DNA of 64,000 bases from Apostichopus japonicus (taxonomy: Eukaryota > Echinodermata > Holothuroidea > Aspidochirotida > Stichopodidae), in NCBI RefSeq assembly GCF_037975245.1, contig NC_092565.1:19201999-19265998 (forward strand), written 5' to 3'. Of this stretch, positions 1-11,100 are shown piece after piece. A program made the position numbers and the translations under genes. A model generated the notes under the pieces. It was not told the origin of the DNA. It searched no databases and saw only the letters and a list, made by a program, of their open reading frames with translations. The first letter of the stretch is position 1; each line of letters starts with the position of its first letter.

Positions 1-632
1 CCTTGAAAGGGTTGGAGTGGGGGGGGGGGGTCGGGGGGGTTGGGAGGAGGATGACTGAGTAGCCAAAGAATATGCCAAGGAAGAACACAGAATATGGAGG
101 CTCCCATCTCCTCCCTCCATGGATATTTCTTTTTTGCTGTAGCACTGAAGATTATTGCACGACCAACCTCAGCGTGATTTGTTCTACATATATACGCACT
201 TTTTATGTGTGATTAGAAAGAACGTAACCTTTTCTGTGTTCTCCTTCAAACAGAGTATTATTACAGAGTATTAACAAAGCTGTGTAAAAGTAAGTTGGCC
301 TGACGTTTCGATCCTAGCAGGATCTTCTTCAAAGGCTAAATGACAAGTAACAGTAACAGAAGGGACAAAAATCATACAGAATACAGACAGGTTAATGAGC
401 ATGGTGAAAACAAAGAGATAGATGTAAGGGGATTAGTAGACAAGGGATGGAGAGAATATTATATTAACAAAGTTGTAAGATTTTGTGGAAAAATTCATTC
501 TCGTTTGTAAAACTACCACATTCATGACATCACTAACTACTGCTTTATAATAATAATTTATAAAAATCAAAAGAAAATACAAAAAACGAGAGAAAATATA
601 ATTTTAAAATTAATGATAAATTCACAACGTAC
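1..632. other. Left-edge non-coding stretch with a ribozyme-bearing repeat
   Basis: No exon could be supported here. The first 50 bases are a G-rich low-complexity run. Positions 282 to about 480 are a copy of a dispersed repeat, listed separately, that recurs inverted near 23.26-23.45 kb. The rest is AT-rich intron-like sequence that probably belongs to the minus-strand gene whose exon ends at 633. Confidence 0.5.
282..480 (-). mobile_element. Dispersed repeat with hammerhead-like terminus, copy 1
   Basis: Read on the minus strand, 297-336 gives GCCT-TTGAAGAA-GATCC-TGCTA-GGATC-GAAAC-GTC-AGGC, matching most of a minimal hammerhead ribozyme fold. The adjoining 150 bases (to about 480) match, inverted, the sequence left of the 23.4-kb copy. 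That match includes acagacaggttaatgagcat and gtagacaagggatggagaga, so this is a multi-copy element rather than a chance motif. Confidence 0.7.
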
Positions 633-1580
633 CTATTGCTTGGCCGTCTATCGTAAAGAAGACATGATTGGTCGAGGCTACGTAACCACATCCAATAACA
701 ACACTTCTTTCCACAGAGACCTGCAGGTAGAGAATGGACAATGTTATGGGCTGATATTCACAGAAAAACCACAAGAAAAAATGTTGTCAGCTACCTGGTC
801 ATTTGCATTCTGCAAACATACAAAGCACTCCATCCCACCCTACCCTACCCCACCTTCAATATACATAAATAATACAAAGAAAGCCTGCTCAGGTCAGTGG
901 ACAAAATTAAGATCCTGCTGAGATTGAAATCATTTCACTTTGACAAATCCATTAACAGCTAGTTTAATCATAAAATTAGTTAAATAAGTTTTATTTAGTT
1001 TATTTCCTTTCTTGAAAAGAGGCTGGTGGTATTTTATGACTAAAATGATACCACCTTAATTAATACTCTTCCTACCTGATATGAGTATGAAATAAAATCA
1101 CTACAAAGTATTTCTCCCTGTCCAGAAATGTGCAATCATTTGATTATTAGCTTGATCAATTCAGGACAATACAGACAAAAAATTGTAAGCCTAGATAGCT
1201 CTACTGAGAAAGTACCTTTGAGACAAAATGAATGGACCATCATCTACTTTGGAAGTCAATATTTAACATTTTTTGCTTTTCATATAAATCACCCCAGCAT
1301 CCGAAAGGGTGATGAGGGAGGCATAGGGTGAACCAGGTGCTTCCACAGAATTTTTACATTGTAGCCAAAGAACAGCTTTCCTTTACCCAACATTGTCTCC
1401 CAAATTTTGCTAATGAAAGTCTGCACCTCTGGGGTACTGGAACAGAGAAACACCCTTTGGTGACATCTTCTTCATCATACCTGTTTAATTGATAAATCTG
1501 GCAGTACTATTTCAGAGTCCTTTATGACGGCTGTAACCTGGTCAGTGAAATTCAATGTGTTGAATCCAAGGCTGACAGGC
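633..1580 (-). CDS. Partial SPRY-like gene at the left edge (two candidate exons)
   Basis: Two minus-strand segments look like internal exons of a gene that runs off the left edge. Exon 633-720 is bounded by ctacctgcag and G|gtacgt. It reads VSVERSVVIGCGYV followed by ASTNHVFFTIDGQAI, which matches the SPRY-core pattern of a '.IGCG' strand followed by 'FFT..G..(I/L)G'. Exon 1481-1580 is bounded by ttttacag and CAG|gtatga and encodes a 33-residue open segment beginning PVSLGFNTLNFTDQ. It ends in phase 0, and exon 633-720 begins in phase 0, so the two can be joined, although one or more small exons could lie between them. The gene is separate from the ARM-SPRY gene, whose stop codon lies at 2348-2350. 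No start or stop was found. The SPRY assignment is by motif only; family and function are unknown. Confidence 0.45.
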
Positions 1581-2347
1581 CTGTAAAACCATGAATAAAG
1601 GGAAATACTTTTAATACATCATCAAAAAATACAATAAAATAAAATTTGGTGAGATAATATCCTCATAGGTAATACCTAGGGAAGTAGGAACTAACACGGT
1701 GCTTGACGGTCAGGGATGGGGGAAGAGGGGGTGGGAGGGGCGGCAAGGGGGACATTTTTTTTTGGTGTGTTAAATTTATAAATGTCATATCTCAGATGCT
1801 AGAATTATACCTTACAGCAACACAATTCAAAAGTTCATATTTTTTGCTAGATTCACTAAAGTAATTTGTGAGAAGTTCAAATAGTCACATGAATTTTAAT
1901 ATTACATTTAAACACTTTTTAATTAGCAAGTAATTAGGCTTCAAATTTTAATGAAATCCAAACTTCAGACCCGATTCTAATATGCAAATAAGGCTGTATC
2001 TAGACTAGGTTAAACTACTCTGAAAATGTTACAGGTCTTTGCTGAGTGTTGATGTTGGTTTGGAAGAATAGAGAGTATTCTAAGGATTTAAACTTCTAGG
2101 TCAACATTCTTGGCAACGAAAATAGGGCATGGCAGTTGCTGACAAAGCATTGCACTCCAAGAGTTCTGTAACTTCTGTTGAATAACAAATAGTTTGTACC
2201 TGATACAAGAAACAAGCCCCCAAAAAACTGACAGTCAGCCAAACCCCCCCCCGCCCCCCCAAAAAAAAGAAAGCCCAGAATGGTCACACCAGACATCCAA
2301 TCAACATCAAAATTTCAACCATACCCACAAACACGAGACAAACAAAA
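721..2347. other. 3' flank and probable 3' UTR of the ARM-SPRY gene
   Basis: Apart from candidate exon 1481-1580, no coding segment is supported. Minus-strand AATAAA motifs (TTTATT on the plus strand) occur near 990-1006 and could serve as poly(A) signals, but their ownership is unclear. Positions 1716-1760 are G-rich. Positions 2245-2265 are a C/A homopolymer stretch. Confidence 0.4.
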
Positions 2348-3410
2348 TTAAACGCACCGAGCGTCATTAGAGTCAAGTTTGATTTCAAAGTAGAGAGATG
2401 GGAGATAATCCGTTGAAATAGGTCTAGCGCCCTCTAAAGGCAGAACAACGTTGGCAGCTGAATCCCCTGCCTCAGGTTGCCCTTTGACAGCACCCTCTTT
2501 CTCTTCTTTGGTATTTTCTTCATCTAAACTTTCTGCAGTTCCCTCTTTCTCGTTGCTTGTAGCAGGCTCATCCACGGAATCGATCAAGGGTTGGTTTGTG
2601 TTGCTTACTGGATACTGTGGTGGATGCTTATAGTAAGATATAGGCACAAAGCCGTCGGGAATGGACTCCGAATACCTGTAAGAGATCACACCATGGTGAA
2701 GATTTGTATCACAAGCTTGAAGGATGCTAGAATGTTCGATGCACCAATGACTGGTATTCTCCAACTCATTCAACGGAAAGCTGTTTTCAAGGATGTCTCT
2801 TTAAGATATTGCTTAGTGTCAGAAATGGGCACTTAGTCATACATACACACACACACAGGTGGGTGTTAAATTCAGACTGGTGTCACCATTGTTTTTTCCA
2901 TTGTTAAAATCCAGCTTAGGAACAGCATGGCCACTGTGGAGGCCGGCTTTTTGGATTATCTGTTTCCCGGAAGGGTGGTCTAGCCAAATGTCAATATTTA
3001 ACAAGTAGTGAGCTGCTCTACATGCATGTTACATAATATTCTTGAGCTAGGGTACTGCAATTATTAGATATAAAGCCAATTGTATGATAGTAAACAAGTT
3101 GTTTTGGTATAATTATGCCAGGCCTTTTGGATGTCTGCTGTGTAAGGATCATTAAGTTATAAACCAACATGTGCTATCATCTGTTTTGATGCTAATGATA
3201 AGCTTAAAACAAAGCACTAACCTGACTGGAGAGTCTCCGAAGTTAAATCTCGCCCACTGATCAGTACATACTGAACATGCTGGGTACCAGCAGTCTTGCA
3301 TGTTAATGGCTGTTCATAAGAAAACCCAATATGTTATTATATAAAAACCTTTAATTAACATAACGAAACTATGATATCATGTTCAAGGATAGTAATAGAT
3401 ATAGATATAA

Positions 3411-3461
<51 letters not shown>

Positions 3462-6400
3462 TGCTTTTGGGACAAGGTTCAGTTCAGACTGTGACTTTCC
3501 AATTTGCATGAAAATGCATTGAAGTGCCATCATATTTTCTTCATACTGTAATGTTTATGTTATATTATTATAATATACTTTTCAGTATATTATAATAAGC
3601 TTTTCAGTTGTACTGTTGCTTTTCATAGAGGCAAGATAGAACTGCCAGAGCTTTAAGCCAAAAAGAGCTTCTATGAGTCTCACATTTTTATTTTCTTTGC
3701 TTTTGGCTGTCAGCCGGTATGACATTTTATTCACACATATTAAGAAATCCCTATGACCTTATACAAAGAAAAGTTCAATTCTTCCCAAAGTGCAAAATCT
3801 CTTTAGTCAAATAAAGTGTGCATAGCGGCACACACTAGGAAGTAGAGTAATGACTTAAAGGTTGTCTCTCTTTCACAACATGAATGTAATATACCCAACC
3901 TATTAGAATGTCTGAAAACCATGATGCATAATTTGCAACTATTTCAATGTTAAACTTAGAGCACTATACCAGAGCACTATACCAAAGGAATTAAACCGAA
4001 ATACCATTAACATCATTCATATTCAACTTCACTGGCATAACTCAGCAAATTGTTAAAGATATATTCTTGAAATTTGAAAAACAAAAAAAGACATGTGAAA
4101 TTCTGCTTGTCCAAATATTTTCCTCAACTGAAGAACCTTTAGTATATATTACCTTAGAGAAATTGCCTTTTTAATGTATGGTGTGGATATGGTGTTTTCT
4201 AAATGTATGGTGTGAATAAATGCATAAATGCAAAATGTATGGTGTTTGTCTAACTGTATGGTGTGGATAATGTACAGTGTTTTTCTAATTGTATGGTGTA
4301 AATAATGTACAGTGTTTTACTAAATGTATGGTGTCTTTTAACGTATGGTCTTTTTTATGCATGGTATTTTCCTGAATGTATTTTTTTTTTTAATGTAGTT
4401 GTATTTTATTTCTTGGTGATAAATTAACTGCTGACTAGGGCCATATAGTATAAAAAAATGTTAACTTCAAGACATAAATAAACATCTTACTTAGCACAGA
4501 GCATAAATCACCGATATATCACAGACTGAAGATGGTACACAACATCACAAGGTCACTCCTTTATTGTAAAACTCTCTCATAAAATCTGCAAACTTTTCTT
4601 GGCTCTACTACAAATGAAACCTAACATAAATTAAATTTGTAGACATAACTAAGAGCTGGTACCTGCAAATGCAACTCCTAAATTCTTTCCGTTGTGATGG
4701 TAACTGATGTTGCCATGGCAATCGAGTAGACATGTGACAATATCACCTGACTTCCACAGCTCCCCATATACATTCTCCTGTAATGAAAACAATTACAAAA
4801 AAACCAAAACCAATGATCTCATTGTAGAATACGAAGCATAGTTGTTAGCTTTCAAATCGCCAGACTTAATGAAACAATGTCCAATGCAGGGCCCTGCTCT
4901 CACCCTGGAGATGTCCCATTCTCATTCCTACACCTAACCTACACCCCTACCTACACCTACCCTACACCCTTTCCATTCCCCACTCCCACTTCCTGCTCAA
5001 AAAATTGATATGATGAATACATAACGTACGGCATCAGTCTTTTCTTCTCCTAATGCCAAAAGTTGTGTACATGAGACAAAAACTTGGTGGAAAAAAAACC
5101 TGATGTTTTCCATTAGGTACTGTTGGTGTCTTTGTGATTTGAGAAAGATCAAATCCTGGCTATGCCACAAATGAAGCAAAAAGGGTGTCTCCATTTTCAT
5201 CAGAGGGAGACTTACTTTCAAATGAAATATTTGAAAGGATTTGATTTAATTCATACCTCTGTTTGTTCTGCCACTGGGCCATGCCATTTTTTCTGCCGGA
5301 CGCCATCAAAGGAGTAGGAGTGATAGTCGTCCCCTACGCCTATGCCTGCCCAGAAAGGAAAGAAATTTTGGTTAAATTAATTCATTAGCCTTCATTAATT
5401 AGCCTTAGTTTTCATTCCATAGTGAAAATGTGGGCAGCAAAATGTTCAAAATGGGAGTATATCACTAAAAAAGTCCACAACTTTCAAAAGGTTGCTGGAT
5501 GAAGAATGTCTAGGATGGTTTGACGCCGAATCTTCTCGTGAGTGGTATTCAGCAGAGTTGAGTGAAATTGTGGCATCCAAGCTCAAAAAAGTTGCTTGTT
5601 TACAGTAATTATGTTACATGTCAACAACATGATCTGTTGACATGAGGTAAGCTGACTAAATGAAAACCATCTGCAATAATGTTATTTGTGGCAACATTCA
5701 AAGGTTTAACAAAGAAAGAATGTTCACCACATTATTATTCAGGTGACAAAGAGTTTCTCGCCATTCGACTGATTGGCCAATATCACGAGTCATGAGTATT
5801 AAATTGCGTAGTAAACAAAATGGATCTCCTTGTTAGTGTATGGGGTATTACAAGGGGGTCAAAATAACACCAATTTCTTACCGATGACAAATAACAGTTT
5901 TTCCTATAAATTCGTATCTGGAAAACAAGATGCACCCATGTATAACAAATATAAACAAACAAATAAATAATGGTCAAGACACTGGAGGAGATTTTTAGAA
6001 AGTTGTTTTCATCAAAATTACCTTTCTGAGGGGAGTACTGACATTGTTCACTACACCAACCGACTTGGATCAAACCATCTGAGAAAAGTTCCATCTGTGA
6101 GGAGGAAAAAACCGAAGAGACATTACCAAAAAGAATCTAGAAAGGGGTTAAGTTGAGGGACTGTTATTAAACATCTATTTAAGTAAATAAATTAAGAAGT
6201 GAGAGAGTGAACCAAAGGGGTTCTTTTTATAGACCATCTTTAGTGGTAATTTAATACCCCCCTCCTGCATGGGCTTACTCTAATCCCATCCCAGGGGTAG
6301 GCTAAGGGTGCCAGAGTCTTGTCCTACAGGGGTAACATATTTTCTTTCTTTATTTGATATCATCAAGCAGATGCAGAAACCTAGCCTCATTGTGCTATAG

Positions 6401-8113
6401 TGGAGTTATTTTAAGTAAAACATATGTTCTATATTTACGAGAAGATTAATAAAATCTCAACCTGTTAACATTTTGTCTCTGTGTTTCTTTGTTAAGTATT
6501 GATGGATTTCTTATACGGTTGATTCTAAATCTTCAAAATAAATAATTGGCTAACACTAGATTAATTAATGAATCAATCAATCTATCATCACTCAAAAGAG
6601 GCCTATAGTTGAAGCAAAAACACCTGGTCCTTAGCAAATGGTTGCTTGCTGTAGGAGCCCCCCTGGTCCACCAACTTAATTGTTTTGCCGCTGCTTAAAC
6701 GATCATACCAGTGAGGTATACATTGAAAGCTGAATGTCTTGAAAACTGGAATAGCTATAGAATCATTAAAATACCAACACTCAAATGTTTTGTTTTTGAC
6801 ACTATGAACTATCTAGTCTAAAATGTCTGCTTATAGTCACCCATTAAAAGCACTACTGTTAAACGCTGTAAACATATTTGAATAACACGCAAACTTATCA
6901 TGTAAATGCAACCAGCTGCATATCTGATTAATTGTTTCAGATTAGATGATTACTTTGATAAGCACCAGAACACTGAGCAAAGTTAATGACTCATAAACCT
7001 CACCTGGTAATACCAGCCCTTAGGATGGTCCGATGGGGAAGGGCTGGATGGCTGGGAGACACCAACGTTAGCGCGGACACTCTCAAACGTCCAGTTATAA
7101 TTTAGTACCTGATTCAAATGATTCAAGCAGCAGAATGAAAAACAAGAAGGCAAATCATGGCATGTAACATGCAAAGATAAACTTAGTAAAGTCGAGAGTT
7201 GGCTGTATCAATGAAACCTCTAAACTAACATTCAGAACTCTTCTACACAGCAAACCTATGAAGAAGTCGAACAGTATGCTACTGCATGCAAAACTATTGA
7301 TACTTCTGACAGGGTGGAGTTTGGTGTGAAAGGAATCTGGGTAGAAGATAAAGACCTTTGGTTTTGCTCTATTGGTTACATACTAGGGAGTATGATGGTA
7401 TGCAGTAAGTTTGCGATAGTAAGGACAATGTTATTCTTTTAAAGGATTGCGGTGATGAAGATCTAGCTGATTTTGCTCAGCTGTTTAGATCTATCTTACA
7501 GCTATGTGATTTCGTTCACCGTTTGACAAGATTCTGGTGTAAATAGATAGAATTATACTTGTAAAGGTCAGGAGAGTCAAACTGCCAAAAGCAATGAAAA
7601 ATTTAGTTATATATATTCGGCTAAATGTGTGAAATCATGCACAAAAACGATTCCAAATACAAAACTGATATTTCCTAGTTTCAAAGTGGCAATTTTGGCC
7701 GCTTCCATTAAGGCTTTGTACATTAAAGTTGTGACTTGACTTACGAACACAGAAACCACAATGTCTATCAGTGCAGATATATATGTATGCGGATTAAGGA
7801 AACACGCAAAGTTACTAAAGCACCAAACCCTTCTTTTTTGTGACCCTTAGTTTTGTGATCCCACTATCTTTCACAACATATTTTGATCTCACTTTTCTGT
7901 TTATTTATATTGTGAAATATTTTAGTATTTTATTGTGAAAAAGAGAAGGAAATACAAAGAAATGGTACAAACAAGGCTTACCTCTAAGTCATCAGTGCTC
8001 ATGAACATCGTCCTTGTTACATCCTTACGATCAAATCGCACCTTTGTATCAAACGCAGTGTTCTCGGTAGCGATTGTTTCGGACAAAATCGTTATGGAAT
8101 TTGCGATTGGGAC
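2348..8113 (-). CDS. SPRY/B30.2-encoding exon block of the ARM-SPRY gene
   Basis: Seven exons (7982-8113, 7004-7108, 6022-6094, 5257-5345, 4663-4777, 3222-3309 and the start of 2348-2675) encode the SPRY fold. In order they read KVRFDRKDVTRTMFMSTDDL, NYNWTFESVRANVGVS, the MELFSDGLIQVGWCSEQC strand pair, GIGVGDDYHSYSFDGVRQ, YGELWKSGDIVTCLLDCHGN, CWYPACSVCTDQWARFNFG and RYSESIPDGFVPI. A short Ser/Pro insertion (SQPSSPSPSDHPKG) lies between the first strands. Splice phases match throughout: 0-0, 0-0, 0-1, 1-0, 0-1, 1-2, 2-stop. The last exon continues into an acidic, Glu/Lys-rich tail with no recognised domain. Confidence 0.88.
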
Positions 8114-11100
8114 CTAAAATGAGGACGAATGAAATATGTTAAGACAGGATTTAGGCAAAATGAAGATGGGTTGATATTACATTAAATTGAGAGATACTTT
8201 CTGGAAAGGTTTATAACTCAATATTTATCATATTAATATGTGTCATATTTTTAAATTTTGTTTTTTATAAAATTCCTTCACTGCAACTTCTAGGTCATAT
8301 CAAACATAAAATTGGGTAAGATTTTTCAGTTACACAGTATAACAGGTCCTATTGCACAATGCTGCTGGGCCCCATACAACAAGACAGCTCACACCAATGG
8401 CCCTAAGCTGATAGGCAAGATAGCTCAGTTGGGATAGCACAGGGACTGTTATCTTGTGTTCACTGGTTTCAATCCATTTCTTGCCACAAGTTTTTTCTGC
8501 TCTCTCTCTCTAAATATATTTCTAATTTAATTTGTAACATGTGATTTATATCTCTAGATATGTGATTTGCCATTTACCAAGTTTTGCATCCAAATTATGC
8601 AGTACCTGTAATGCTTTTAAGTCGTCTTTCGAGGTTAACAGATACGACCAAAGTGTGTACACGGTCCCTGACGTACGTAGGCTAGTAGCAAATTCTTTAT
8701 ATTTTCCTGCAATGGAAACAGAAAACAGAAAGAAAGTCAGTATTTAGAATCTGATGCTCTTTTTTAACCATATCATCCACATCTTTGTTTGATTATGTCC
8801 TCTGAGAATCTTCTTGTTTGTGAAGGATATACGCGAAGGAAACGCAATCTTTTGCTCCAGGAAATGTCTTCTCTCCTTTGGATATATACTTAAATCTAAT
8901 CCTAACTGTGATGAGATGGTGTGTTCATGCATAGTTATTTCTGCAGGAGTGTAAATTCGAATGCATAAATATTCATGAGGCTACTACAAAATTTAAAAAA
9001 AAAACAGTATTGCAAATCTATAGATCAACAGAGTACAGACACGGTTGCCTGATTGGTCTGAAACAACTAACTACAAATGTATTGTTGTTGGATAACCAAA
9101 ACCATCATCAGAGGTTGCAGTACCAATAACCCAACAGTTATCACTGAATTTCTGGACATCAGACTGAGAAAAATAGCATTGGACCAAATAGCAGGGAGAA
9201 AAGAAAAAAAACTGCACCAGGGTTAGGACCATGCCGTCTGTAACACAGATGGAGCCTCAAAATACAACAGGTTAATAGCAAACTTCACAGTGAGAATGGT
9301 TAATACCAAAGGCAATATTTAAGTATCACAATTGTTGCATCCTTGACTCAGGATCATTTTGGAGTGGTAGTAACTGGCATGCTTGAAGGCAAGCAGAAGG
9401 CAGTAGAAGGGATGCACTTTTTCGTTAAAATTAAATTGCAGCATTGCCTGAAAAACCTTACGCTCAATCGCTATTGCCTCCAAACAATGTCTTAAAATGA
9501 AACTCCATTTACATGAAAATTCTCTCTAACTAGGTTAAGTGAGAAGGGCACTTTCCAATTCTCCCACACCCGTTGAAGGGGCTAGAAACAATACTTCTCC
9601 CCTGTGATAATGAACAATGAATATTAATTTCCTGATAGCTCCCTTCCAGCCAGTTGGGAGAATTTTGCAATGCTAATAGCACTCCATACTGTCACCTGAT
9701 AACATGCTTAAAAGCACTTGTACTGACAGTATGAACAGTTTCTATGAACCTACTGATAGAAATAGGATATTCATACTGTCAGTACAAGTGCTTTGGAGTG
9801 GGACATGGAAGTACAGTTTAAAAAAAATAAAATCAATTAATTTGTTGCTCACTCTTTTGCTGGTGGTTGCCCTCTCTTTAAGTACACTACTGTTATATTG
9901 CAATTAAAAGACGGCTTGCAACCAGTTCTTTTCCATGCTCGAATAATATTTCTCTATTTTCAAACTCACCGTCGTTTTCATTGTGGTTCATTTTTCCACT
10001 TAATATTTTAGCAAGGCATGAAACAGCATTTTGAATGACGACCGATGTTGTCGGTCCTGTAGTGTTAGAATTATCTGTGAAAGAAAGAAAAAAAAACAGA
10101 CCAAAACTCATTGTAAATACGTTTTGATAAAAAGAGCATGCTTTAATAAAAGCAAAGTATAGTTTTTTTCTGGAAGTATCATCTAAATCTAGTAAAATGT
10201 ACTTTTGATGAAACTTGCATTAACATAAAGCTTGATACTTTATTCATTGGTCAACTAACAAGAAACATTGAACAGGGAAAATGTAAAAACAGCCAAATTG
10301 AACTAGATTCATAGTCATCAACATTCAAGAGTACTTCTTGCATTTACATTAGTAAAGTAATGATATGCCATTACTTAAAAGTTTCTTTTGGTTCATTCGA
10401 TTTTTGTTTATGCTGTTTGATAACTAATATTCCATAATAACGTACTTGATTATCTTGACTACTCACCATCATTTGGGGAAAATACCTAAGAGGGTGTCCA
10501 AAATTAATCAGTTACAACCTTATTTATATAAATTGCTGACAGTTGTCCATTTATACATACAAGTTTGCCATCAAGGACTTCAAAATGTGTGCAACTTAGT
10601 TACATGCAACCTCTCAGAGTGTATAGGCCTTTGTGCAGCTAAAAATCTGTGTGGTGATGTAACTTAATTGGAACTGTGCATACAGTGATGTCATACATCA
10701 CATAATGTAGATGTCTCTGTGCAGCTGTACAGATTGAACGTACACACTGAGGAATGTAACTTGATAATGATACTTGATTCAATATGATGATGATTGGTGG
10801 ATGTAGTGATGTCATTTATCATAAAGTGCACAGGTCTGTGTGCAGCTGTACAGCTTCAACATGGACTGTAGGGTGTCTTTCCGGATTACGCTTTACTGAA
10901 TATGACTAATGGTGGGTGTAGTGATGTCATTCATCGTGCAATGCATAAGTCTGTGTGCAGCCGTGCTCTTTACGGAATCTGTATTGAGAATGTCTTGAAA
11001 CATTTATTTTGCAGTAAATATAACAGCATTTATTAGGAACAGAACCAATGGAACAACACAAGCCTTTTAACATGTAATATTCAACGTTCAGTACCTCCTT

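Noticed and set aside
613-921. 102-codon plus-strand frame
   Set aside because: It is antisense to the minus-strand SPRY-like exon 633-720. It has no family resemblance, and its right half is low complexity.
8414-8486. Functional tRNA-Asn gene
   Set aside because: The acceptor stem is perfect, but the D stem and anticodon stem have several mispairs, so it is a relic or SINE head.
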